Shown: piece by piece, positions 34,799-42,771 of the stretch
Position numbering within the stretch: the stretch's first letter is position 1
Layout of the letters: every line of letters starts with the position of its first letter
Assembly (NCBI GenBank): GCA_018715525.1
Contig: DVLL01000020.1
Coordinates: 47,088 to 111,087, forward strand
DNA: 64,000 bases
Direction: 5' to 3'
Origin: Candidatus Faeciplasma pullistercoris
Lineage (GTDB): Bacteria; Bacillota; Clostridia; Oscillospirales; Ruminococcaceae
Made by a program: the position numbers and the translations under genes
The notes under the pieces: model-generated
Databases searched by the model: none
Told to the model about the DNA's origin: nothing
What the model saw: only the letters and a program-made list of their open reading frames with translations

Positions 34799-37066
34799 TC
34801 AAAGGGCGTTTCTTCTTATCTTGCCGCTGATGGTCTTGGGCAGCTCGTCCTTGAATTCGATTATTCTGGGATACTTGTAGGGGGCGGTGTGATTCTTGAC
34901 ATAGTTCTGGATCTCCTTCTTGAGCTCCTCGCTCGGAACCGTACCCTTTGTCAGAACTATGCTCGCCTTGACGACCTGACCTCTTACCTCGTCAGGAACG
35001 CCGGAAACTCCGCACTCAAGCACATAAGGCAGCTCCATGAGAACGCTCTCGATCTCGAAGGGACCGATGCGGTAACCGGAGGATTTGATAACGTCGTCGA
35101 TCCTCGATACATAGTAGAAATAGCCGTCCTCGTCGCGCCATGCCGTATCGCAGGTGTGATACAGTCCGTCGTGCCATACATCGTCAGTCTTTTCCTGATC
35201 CCTGTAGTAGCCCTTGAAGAGTCCGCAGGGGTTGCCCTTGTCGGTGCGGATAACTATCTCGCCGACCTCGCCGGGTCCGCAGGGGTTGCCGTCCGGGTCT
35301 ACTATATCGACGTCATACTGAGGCGTGGGCTTGCCCATAGAGCCGAGCTTTGGCGTCATTCCGCAGAGATTCGCCATGATGAGGGTGGTCTCGGTCTGGC
35401 CGAAGCCCTCCATTATCTCAAGACCGGTGGCTTCCTTGAATCTCTTGGATACCTCGGGGTTAAGAGCCTCGCCCGCCGTGGTCATGTGCTTTATTGATGA
35501 GAGGTCGTACTTCGAGATGTCCTCCTTGATGAGCATTCTGAGCATTGTCGGAGGAGCGCAGAAGGTGGTTATCTGGTACTTGGCGAAGAGCGGAAGGATG
35601 TCGTGGGCGTCAAACTTGTCGAAGTCATAGACAAACACCGCACCCTCGCAGAGCCACTGCCCGTAGAGCTTGCCCCAGAGCGACTTGCCCCAGCCGGTAT
35701 CCGAGATTGTCAGGTGGAGTCCGTCACGCTCGCAGCAGTGCCAATATCTGGCGGTCACATAGTGACCGAGAGCGTAGGTGTGAGCGTGCTGAGCCATCTT
35801 GGGGTTGCCGGTGGTTCCAGATGTGAAGAACATCAGAGCCGGCTCGCTGCCTGCCGGGCAGTCGTCAGGACGGTCAAACTTCTCGCTGTAAAGCTGGTAT
35901 TCGCTGTTGAGGCTTCTCCAGCCTTCCCTCTCTCCGTTGACCATGATGAGATGCTTAACGCTCGGGCACTGCTTAGCCGCTGCCTCCGCGATCTCGGCGG
36001 TATCGCCGTCGGCGGTGCAGACAAGAGCGGAAACTCCGGCGGAGTTGAATCTGTATACAAAATCATGCTCCTTGAGCTGATTGGTGGCGGGGATAGCGAT
36101 AGCGCCCAGCTTGTGGAGCGCAACCATGCAGAACCAGAACTGATAATGCCTCTTGAGAACAAGCATTACCTTGTCTCCTCTGCCGATACCGAGAGACTTG
36201 AAGTAGTTTGCGACCTGATTTGACGCGCGCTTTATGTCCCTGAAGGTAAATCTGCGCTCGTTGTGATGCTTATCTACATGAAGCATCGCGAGCTTATCCG
36301 GGTACTTGTCTGCTATCGCGTCTACAATGTCAAAGCCGAAGTTGAAGCTCTCGGTGTTCTTGAAGTGGATGCCCTTGAGCGCGCCGTACTCGTCCTCCAC
36401 GGTGTCGATAAACCTCTGGCAGATGAGCTGCTCGGACTTTCCCGCCTGGATCACCTTCTCGCGAATCTCTTCTTCCTTTTCCTCTTCTCCGGGAAGAACC
36501 ACCGCTAAGAACACGCAGTCCTTGCCGTCTACTGCGATCATGCCGTGAGGAGTGGAGGAATTGTAGTAGATGCTGTCTCCCTCGTGGAGAACCTCGACAT
36601 GCTTTCCTACCTGAACCTTCAGGCTTCCGCTTATGATAAGGTCGAATTCCTGACCGTTATGCGTAGTCAGATTGATAGGCTGGTGCTGCTGGGCGGCGGA
36701 ATACTCGTACTTTACCCAGTAGGGCTCGGCGATCTTGCCCTTGAACATAGGCGCAAGGTTGGAGATGTCTATACCGGGCTCCTTCGCAGTCTTCTGACCC
36801 TGTCCCTTCCTTGTCACCGTGTAGGACGTCAGCCTCTCGGCGTTGTGTCCTTCGATAAGGTCCGTAAGGTCAATGTCGAAGGCAAGCGCGCACTTGTGTA
36901 TAAACGTAAACGGAAGATCCTCCTCGGCAGCCTCGTACCTGAGGTATTCTTCCTCGGTCACCTCCGTCTTCTCGGCCATCTCGGCGGCGGTCCAGCCCAT
37001 GATATCCCTCATGCCCCTGATACGAGCGGCGATATCCATAAGTCTTGTCTGAGAATTTGTCGGCAT
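34799..37066 (-). CDS. XRE-cupin-acyl-CoA ligase fusion (MACS-type)
   Basis: A 755-residue three-part protein. Residues ~10-65 form an XRE helix-turn-helix (GWTAAEMAEKTEVTEEEYLR), ~115-195 a cupin (HVEVLHEGDSIYYNSSTPHG), and ~250-755 an AMP-forming ligase. The ligase has the phosphate loop TSGTTGNPKMA, GFGQTETT, and the terminal LPKTISGKIRRNAL with the catalytic Lys. It resembles medium-chain/branched acyl-CoA synthetases. It would make acyl-CoA from a free acid; the DNA-binding part suggests self-control or only a scaffold. An Ile-type T-box precedes it, and the VOR-ilvE operon lies downstream, pointing to branched-chain acids as substrate. Confidence 0.85.
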   Translation of the reverse strand: MPTNSQTRLMDIAARIRGMRDIMGWTAAEMAEKTEVTEEEYLRYEAAEEDLPFTFIHKCALAFDIDLTDLIEGHNAERLTSYTVTRKGQGQKTAKEPGIDISNLAPMFKGKIAEPYWVKYEYSAAQQHQPINLTTHNGQEFDLIISGSLKVQVGKHVEVLHEGDSIYYNSSTPHGMIAVDGKDCVFLAVVLPGEEEKEEEIREKVIQAGKSEQLICQRFIDTVEDEYGALKGIHFKNTESFNFGFDIVDAIADKYPDKLAMLHVDKHHNERRFTFRDIKRASNQVANYFKSLGIGRGDKVMLVLKRHYQFWFCMVALHKLGAIAIPATNQLKEHDFVYRFNSAGVSALVCTADGDTAEIAEAAAKQCPSVKHLIMVNGEREGWRSLNSEYQLYSEKFDRPDDCPAGSEPALMFFTSGTTGNPKMAQHAHTYALGHYVTARYWHCCERDGLHLTISDTGWGKSLWGKLYGQWLCEGAVFVYDFDKFDAHDILPLFAKYQITTFCAPPTMLRMLIKEDISKYDLSSIKHMTTAGEALNPEVSKRFKEATGLEIMEGFGQTETTLIMANLCGMTPKLGSMGKPTPQYDVDIVDPDGNPCGPGEVGEIVIRTDKGNPCGLFKGYYRDQEKTDDVWHDGLYHTCDTAWRDEDGYFYYVSRIDDVIKSSGYRIGPFEIESVLMELPYVLECGVSGVPDEVRGQVVKASIVLTKGTVPSEELKKEIQNYVKNHTAPYKYPRIIEFKDELPKTISGKIRRNAL

Positions 37067-37097
37067 AAGTTTTTCTCCTTCCAGAAAATAACAGATG

Positions 37098-37396
37098 ATT
37101 TTTATTGAGACGCAAAAAAGCCCGTCTCAAATTTCTTTGAGACGAGCAGCAAATACTGATATCATTGCTTTTGCCCGCGGTACCACTCAAATTGCGCTTA
37201 AACAAGCGCCACTCAGGCTCTGACAAGCCGTATACATTAACGCAGTAGTAACGAAAGACGCCTACCCGCACAATCGCGCTCGGGTCTTCTGCTCGGAAGT
37301 GATGGGATAAGACGCTGCACCTGCCGGCTCACACCACTCCCGGCTCGCTTTAAGCGCATCCTGCGAACTCTCCGTCTTCGTCATCGCATTTATTGC
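37098..37396 (-). promoter_or_regulatory. T-box riboswitch, isoleucine specifier, before the acyl-CoA ligase
   Basis: On the minus strand the T-box reads GAGTGGTACCGCGGGC (37173-37188). Its 5' flank TTTGAG is complementary to the CTCAAA of the terminator arm. The terminator is CGTCTCAAA/TTTGAGACG (37123-37144) followed by six T. In the Stem I specifier region, ATC (37303-37301) stands directly before ACTTCCGAG, the same spacing as GGC before ACCCTTGAG in the well-studied glyQS leader. ATC reads isoleucine. The T-box itself is sure; the Ile assignment is likely. Confidence 0.9.
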
Positions 37397-37401
37397 CTCA
37401 T

Positions 37402-37430
37402 ATTTTATCACCTGAATTTTGAGTTGTCAA
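37402..37430 (-). promoter_or_regulatory. Consensus promoter of the T-box/ligase transcript
   Basis: TTGACA and TAAAAT with a 17-bp spacer, placing transcription start at about 37395, at the head of the T-box leader. Confidence 0.85.
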
Positions 37431-37482
37431 TCTGGCGTTTTGCACAATTAATTATTTGCGTATACATGCAATATCCACAATG

Positions 37483-38289
37483 CTATTCTCCCAATCCAAG
37501 CTTAAACAGCCTGTTAGCGTTTTTCCAGAGGATGTTTTCAAGCTCATTCTCGTCAAGTCCGAGTGCATACAGCTTCCTAAGCTCCTCCGCAGGGTTCCAA
37601 AGCGGGAAATCGGTTCCGAAGAGCACCCTGTCCGTGCCGTAGCTGAGAATAATTTCCCTTCCTCTTTCCGGGGTCATGGCGTAAAGGCTGGACGAGCTGT
37701 CCACATAAAAGTTAGGGAAACCGCATAGCATGCTGACCGCTTCATCCCAGACGGTATAGCCGCCAAGATGAGCGCCTATGAGCTTCAGTCCGGGAAATGT
37801 TTCGAGCACCGGCCTTATTCTGTTAGGGTTAGAGCAATCAAATCTCGAGTCTCCGGCGTGTATAAGGACAGGCAGACCCATATCCTCGCATATCTCGTAG
37901 ATCTTAAGACAGCGGTAGTCGTCCAGCTTATAGCCCTGGATATCGTGGTGAAGCTTTACTCCCCTAAGCCCGAGCTCGACAAGATGCTTTATATCGCCCT
38001 TTATATCGTCGCTCTCAGGGTGGGCTGTGCCGAGACCGACAAACAGCCCTCCACCGTTCATGACCTCCATTGCGATAAACTCGTTTATCGAGCGAACCTG
38101 AGCCGGCTTTGTCGCAACAGAGAATATCACCGATCTGGTTATCCCCGCATAGGCGTCCAGCCGTCTGACAGTCTCAGCCCTGCCGTCATACAGCACGGGT
38201 ATGTTATAAAATTTTCCTATCCCGCTTGAAGCCTTATCAGCTATTTTGTCGGGATATATATGACAATGGCAATCGACAATTTCCTTCAT
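37483..38289 (-). CDS. Amidohydrolase family (Amidohydro_2) protein
   Basis: A TIM-barrel metal-dependent hydrolase of 268 residues. The first metal motif is DCHCHIYP (HxH) at residue ~8, later His in LIHAGDSR and GAHLGGY, and the C-terminal Asp in FGTDFPLW. Family members hydrolyse or decarboxylate small cyclic compounds; the substrate is unknown. The track begins at a GTG that merges with the ribosome site, so ATG 38289 is preferred. It follows GH115 closely and is probably in its operon. Confidence 0.85.
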   Translation of the reverse strand: MKEIVDCHCHIYPDKIADKASSGIGKFYNIPVLYDGRAETVRRLDAYAGITRSVIFSVATKPAQVRSINEFIAMEVMNGGGLFVGLGTAHPESDDIKGDIKHLVELGLRGVKLHHDIQGYKLDDYRCLKIYEICEDMGLPVLIHAGDSRFDCSNPNRIRPVLETFPGLKLIGAHLGGYTVWDEAVSMLCGFPNFYVDSSSSLYAMTPERGREIILSYGTDRVLFGTDFPLWNPAEELRKLYALGLDENELENILWKNANRLFKLGLGE

Positions 38290-38312
38290 CGAACTTGCTG
38301 TCACTCCTTAGC

Positions 38313-41300
38313 TTAACCTACGTCCTGTATGAGACGATGCGGCTTCTTCTGGTAAGGCTCTCCCATCGAGCTGTCATATGTCTTCATGGGACCTATCAGC
38401 GACTTCTCAAGCGTCACTCCCGGCGCAAGGAGCACCAGCTTCTGCAAAACGGCGTTCTGATCCATTCCCCAGACGCGCAGCCTGTGCTCGCCGCGGCTGA
38501 GTGATATGGGCAGCTTGGCTATCCTTCCGCCCTGCTCTATGGTCGCGAACCATTGCCAGCTCACTCCCGAGACGTAGCCCTTGCCCTGGATGTTGAGCGG
38601 CGTTATGTCCCCGCCGTCGAGCTGCACGCCTATATTGAGGTGCGTGCCGTCGTCAAAGGAGACGTTGTTTCCCTGACCCACATAAACAGCAAGAGTGTAC
38701 TTCGCGTCCGACGGGACGCAAATATTGTATTCAAGCCACGGACCCTTTCCCGCCGGGAAGGAAGGCGTATATGTCGGAAGCATCTTTACCGACACCTGCG
38801 TCTTGCCGTAGCCCTCGAGCACAGTCCAGCGCACTTCCTCGCTCGAGCCGCACGCAGCCCAGCCGTCCGCGTATACGCTCATGATTCCGTTTGACATATA
38901 GTGAAGCTTCTCGGTTTTCGAGCTTATATCCACTACACGCGCGTCCACCCTTATTGACACGCTCTCATTTTCCGAGCTGACGGTAATACTGCCGGTTCTG
39001 TCAGAGCTTAGCTTCGACCAGTCTATGCTGACGGCAAAGCTATGCGAGACCTCATATTCTCCGCTCATTCCGCCGTCTATGAGTATAAAGTCATCCGAGA
39101 CGCCTATAGTATACCTTACCTTTTTGGCTCCGCCGTTAGTCAGATTTACCATATACGCCTGCTTTTCGCTCGACTGGAACGCGGGCAAAGCCGCCTCGCC
39201 GCAGCAGTAGCCCTGCTCGGACTCAGGCAGGTCTACTATCAGCTTAGGCTCTGCCTCCGGCTCTACCCTCTCGGGGACTATCTTGATAGCCGACTGTCCG
39301 TTCCAGCTCGAGTAGTTCATATGCGCCTGAGCGGTCACCCTGCCAAGAACGGGGTCTACATACTCCTTGCAATAGTCGGGAGAGGCTATCATGATGCCGT
39401 GCCATTTCGCAACGCCGTTCAGATCCTTTCCAAGGACTCCGTACTCGGCGGTAAGCTCCTCATCATAGCTCAAATATTTCTCAATAAGGTCGGCGTAATG
39501 GTTTGCCAAGGTCGAGCCGCGCTTTGCGTACAGCTTATTCAGCCCGAACATGATCTGGATTCTCACCACATTCGCGGAAGCAACCGCGGGGTAGTATACA
39601 AGCTGGTAAAACGGTATGTAGCAATCAGTTTCCCTGCTTATCTTACTCTTCAGTGCGTCGGCACGCTTGATTATGCTGTCTATCAGCTCAAGGCGGCAGG
39701 CTGCGTCGTTATAGTGGGTCAGGCTGTAGCTGCACTCGCCCTCAGCCTTGAGGGTCTCAGGCTTGCAGACGCCGTTTAACCACGAGTAGTCATAGATAAG
39801 CTGCGCCATGACCGAGGCGTCCTCGTCCGATACCTCCGGATAGGCAGCGAACTGCTCTTTAACCCACCTGCGAGCGTATTCATCCGCATTGTTTGGGTTA
39901 GTCGTGCCGTACTTCTCGAAGTCATACGCAAGATCCATGAAATAGCTCAGAGGAAGCTCCATCGGTCTGAGGTCGCCGACATTAACTATCCACGCATCGT
40001 CGATTCCGTACTCATAAGCCTGCGTAAGGTTCTCCCATGAGCGCTGGAGCGGCATGGTATTTATCCACATCGAGGTCTTGGGGCTGCCGACGTAGTCGAA
40101 GTGGTAGTAAAGACCCCAGTTGAATTTATCCTTCTGCGAAAGCTCGGGCAAGGTGCGCAGGTAGCCGTTATTGTCCTCACAGAGCATGACTATGCGGTTG
40201 GTGTCCGCGCCGAGGAGACCCGCCACCTCCGGGTCGTCCCTTAAGCCGTGTCCCTTTGCCGCCTCGGGGTCATTTCTCGAGCCGCCGTACCAGCAGTTTT
40301 CGACCTCCTTATACACAGCGAGCAGCAGCGGCGTGTTCTCGACGCCATGCTCGCCCAAAATCCTGTACTGGGTCTTAAGAACCGCCTTTAAAAGCTCTAT
40401 GTTTTCCTCGGTGGTAAGCGTTCTGCCGGTGTTATCTATAAGAACCGAGTCGTTTTCTCCCCTCATGCCTATGGTCAAAAGGTTATTGAAGCCGCCGTTT
40501 CGGTAGATAGCGTCGCTCCAGAACGCCTCAAGGTTATTCGGGTTCAAAAGGTAGTTCCACACCTTCTGACCCTTGTCTGTCGGTATAGCCGGGTCGCGGT
40601 AGGTGATATTCTTGCTCCAGTAGCCCTGAAGCATACCCCACTCCCCTCCGCTTCTCGCCATAGGCTCATGGTGGGACGCTCCCACAGTTATGCCGTACCT
40701 GTCGGCCAGAACCGCGTTAGCGAGGCTCATCGGGTACTCCCCCGGCTTGATATATGAATTTGAGGTATTGCGGATGTTTGTGTCCGGATAGGAATAGGGT
40801 ATATCCTCCCCGGGATGGCTGTCGCAGTACATAAGTCCGCCTAATTTGTAGTGATACTTCTTCTCAAGCTCGGCAAACTTGCCTGTCACTCCCTCCATTC
40901 CGTCCCAGCTGAAGTTATTAGACCACATTGCGGGCCACATGTAGTTGCCCTTGAGCCTGAGTATGAGCTTGAATATCTCGTCGTAGAACATGTAGTTGAG
41001 TCCGCCGAAATGACTGTCGGCAAAGCCGTTGAGGCAGGGGTTTTCGTCGTTCATGAAAAATCCCCTGAAGTTCACCGACGGACGCTTTGATACCGTCTCA
41101 AGAGCCGAAGCGCTGACCCTGAGCTCCTCTTTTTTTACCGGCTTGATGTCCGCCCACCATATCCACGGGCTGACCCCGAAGATATCCTGAGTGATGTGGA
41201 ATATGCCATAGACAGCTCCGCGCTTATCCGAGCCGGCTATTACAACCTTGGTGCGTTCGCCCTCCGATACCACCCTTATCTCATATCTTTCCCAATCTGA

Positions 41301-41567
41301 AGACTTGAAGCTTCCGCCGCTCGCGGATATATGCCACTCCACGCCCTGCGCGGCTATCAGCTCGTCTCCTATGACGCCGGCTATGACATATACGCCGCTT
41401 TTCGGCTCCTCGGAAGCTATCGCCGGTCTCACACCGGTCAGCGCCTCGATATCATCGCAGTACGCCTCGGCTATCAGCGACAGCGAGTCGTAGCCGCTTC
41501 CGTTCGGATCAAGGTAGATAGGAGCAGCCGCTCCCGTTTTCGATGAAGCGAATAGTATTTCTTTCAT
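38313..41567 (-). CDS. GH115 xylan alpha-1,2-glucuronidase
   Basis: A 1084-residue GH115 enzyme. The N-terminal domain and catalytic barrel include GSDKRGAVYGIFHI, WIWWADIKPVKKEEL, RGFFMNDENPCLNGF, MWSNNFSWDG and MRGENDSVLID. GH115 removes (4-O-methyl)glucuronic acid from xylan chains, including internal residues. The C-terminal part contains the family's beta-sandwich domains. No signal peptide is seen from ATG 41567 (GGAGG 7 bases upstream), so it probably works in the cytosol on imported glucuronoxylo-oligosaccharides. The track's first 60 residues overlap the promoter and are not coding. Confidence 0.92.
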   Translation of the reverse strand: MKEILFASSKTGAAAPIYLDPNGSGYDSLSLIAEAYCDDIEALTGVRPAIASEEPKSGVYVIAGVIGDELIAAQGVEWHISASGGSFKSSDWERYEIRVVSEGERTKVVIAGSDKRGAVYGIFHITQDIFGVSPWIWWADIKPVKKEELRVSASALETVSKRPSVNFRGFFMNDENPCLNGFADSHFGGLNYMFYDEIFKLILRLKGNYMWPAMWSNNFSWDGMEGVTGKFAELEKKYHYKLGGLMYCDSHPGEDIPYSYPDTNIRNTSNSYIKPGEYPMSLANAVLADRYGITVGASHHEPMARSGGEWGMLQGYWSKNITYRDPAIPTDKGQKVWNYLLNPNNLEAFWSDAIYRNGGFNNLLTIGMRGENDSVLIDNTGRTLTTEENIELLKAVLKTQYRILGEHGVENTPLLLAVYKEVENCWYGGSRNDPEAAKGHGLRDDPEVAGLLGADTNRIVMLCEDNNGYLRTLPELSQKDKFNWGLYYHFDYVGSPKTSMWINTMPLQRSWENLTQAYEYGIDDAWIVNVGDLRPMELPLSYFMDLAYDFEKYGTTNPNNADEYARRWVKEQFAAYPEVSDEDASVMAQLIYDYSWLNGVCKPETLKAEGECSYSLTHYNDAACRLELIDSIIKRADALKSKISRETDCYIPFYQLVYYPAVASANVVRIQIMFGLNKLYAKRGSTLANHYADLIEKYLSYDEELTAEYGVLGKDLNGVAKWHGIMIASPDYCKEYVDPVLGRVTAQAHMNYSSWNGQSAIKIVPERVEPEAEPKLIVDLPESEQGYCCGEAALPAFQSSEKQAYMVNLTNGGAKKVRYTIGVSDDFILIDGGMSGEYEVSHSFAVSIDWSKLSSDRTGSITVSSENESVSIRVDARVVDISSKTEKLHYMSNGIMSVYADGWAACGSSEEVRWTVLEGYGKTQVSVKMLPTYTPSFPAGKGPWLEYNICVPSDAKYTLAVYVGQGNNVSFDDGTHLNIGVQLDGGDITPLNIQGKGYVSGVSWQWFATIEQGGRIAKLPISLSRGEHRLRVWGMDQNAVLQKLVLLAPGVTLEKSLIGPMKTYDSSMGEPYQKKPHRLIQDVG

Positions 41568-41606
41568 ATGTGTACCTCCGTTGACAGCTATAATCATCCT
41601 TGCTAA

Positions 41607-41635
41607 ATTATATATGATGCAAAGAAATATTTCAA
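41607..41635 (-). promoter_or_regulatory. Sigma-A promoter of GH115
   Basis: TTGAAA and TATAAT with a 17-bp spacer, 40 bp upstream of the GH115 start. Confidence 0.8.
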
Positions 41636-41649
41636 GGAAACGGCGGGAA

Positions 41650-41684
41650 AAAATCAAAAAAGAGCTTCGGGTGTTCCCCGAAGC
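41650..41684 (-). terminator. Terminator of the DUF975 gene
   Basis: GCTTCGGG pairs with CCCGAAGC around a short loop, followed by T-rich sequence on the minus strand. Confidence 0.8.
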
Positions 41685-41750
41685 CCTGATTTTCAAAATA
41701 TATTCGCTCAGTACGGCAAAGCCCGCCATACGGCGTTGCATCAGCAAAAG

Positions 41751-42425
41751 TTACATGACCTCTACCTGAGGCTGAGCGCCGGCACCGGAAGCGGCGTCAT
41801 CATAGAACTTCGCCTGCACAAGCCCGACAAATATCGGGGAAAACGCCGAGAAAAGCACAATCAGGACGAACAGAACAAACGCGAACAGCACCCCGATGTA
41901 AGGAATCGATGCGAACAGGCCGATGACAAGCACGCATACAAAGAACGCAAGATACACAAACACATCCGCCCAGAACATCTTTCCCTTCAGACCGTTGGTC
42001 ATCTTCATAGAGAGCTTGATAGCCTCGGTCGCTCCGACGTCAGGTCTTGTCATCAGTATGTATGGAGTGAATCTGTAGGAATACGCCTTGATTATCGCGA
42101 AGACTATTCCGACTATCGGGATAAGTCCCCAGATAAATATCCAAAGATGCATCCAAGCCATTCCTCCGGCAACTCTCTTGAAGTTGTTGAAGCCGGCGAA
42201 CAGGTCGGCTGACGATACGCTCTGACCCCTCAGACCCTTGAGCATGAGGGCGGCGAGGCTCGCCTCAAGGGTTATGACGATAGGAATGCTGATTATCGGC
42301 AGCACGCCGAAATAGGTCGCGAGAGCCGACAGCAACCCGCTCATAAGCGACAGACCCCACAAAAGAATCGGCTTCTTGGAAAGCACCTGGGCGGCGGCCT
42401 TGTAATTAGCTATTATTGAGTTCAT
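41751..42425 (-). CDS. DUF975 family membrane protein
   Basis: A 224-residue protein with about five or six transmembrane segments, typical of DUF975: MNSIIANYKAAAQVLSKKP at the start, GVLPIISIPIV and an internal IIKAYSYRFTPYILM. The function is unknown. ATG 42425 has GGGGG upstream; the track's 14 extra residues are dropped. A palindrome overlaps the -35 box of its promoter. Confidence 0.78.
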   Translation of the reverse strand: MNSIIANYKAAAQVLSKKPILLWGLSLMSGLLSALATYFGVLPIISIPIVITLEASLAALMLKGLRGQSVSSADLFAGFNNFKRVAGGMAWMHLWIFIWGLIPIVGIVFAIIKAYSYRFTPYILMTRPDVGATEAIKLSMKMTNGLKGKMFWADVFVYLAFFVCVLVIGLFASIPYIGVLFAFVLFVLIVLFSAFSPIFVGLVQAKFYDDAASGAGAQPQVEVM

Positions 42426-42471
42426 ATTTCTTCCCCCTATAAATATTTTTCTGAGAATATTAGCCAACCTA

Positions 42472-42500
42472 ATTATATCACTACATGAAACTTATGTCAA
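42472..42500 (-). promoter_or_regulatory. Consensus promoter of the DUF975 gene
   Basis: Perfect TTGACA and TATAAT with a 17-bp spacer on the minus strand. Confidence 0.85.
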
Positions 42501-42510
42501 TATTGACATA
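42493..42510. promoter_or_regulatory. 18-bp perfect palindrome, operator candidate
   Basis: TATGTCAATATTGACATA is its own reverse complement. It contains the -35 box of the DUF975 promoter and a second TTGACA on the plus strand, so a dimeric repressor bound here would block the promoter. Confidence 0.7.
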
Positions 42511-42673
42511 TGACTTTATTTCTCATAATTCGGCTTTTTAAGCTAATAATATCAGATTCGTTGCTTTTTGCCTTTCTTCAGAATAAAAGTCCCGTTTGCG
42601 CCTGCTTGACTACAGTTAATATTACTCATGCAGGTTTTATTATATGTGCGCTCAAGACGTTTTACTGAAATTC

Positions 42674-42702
42674 TTTACAACGGGGGTTATTCGTGATACA
42701 AT
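42674..42702 (+). promoter_or_regulatory. Sigma-A promoter of the aminotransferase
   Basis: TTTACA and TACAAT with a 17-bp spacer, 70 bp upstream of the gene. The rest of the 42426-42771 gap shows only the palindrome and DUF975 promoter. Confidence 0.65.
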
Positions 42703-42771
42703 TATAAATAACGCGTATGCTGGGGGACTATCCTCCTCAAAGATAATAATTTGTTAAAAGGCGGTATAAAA

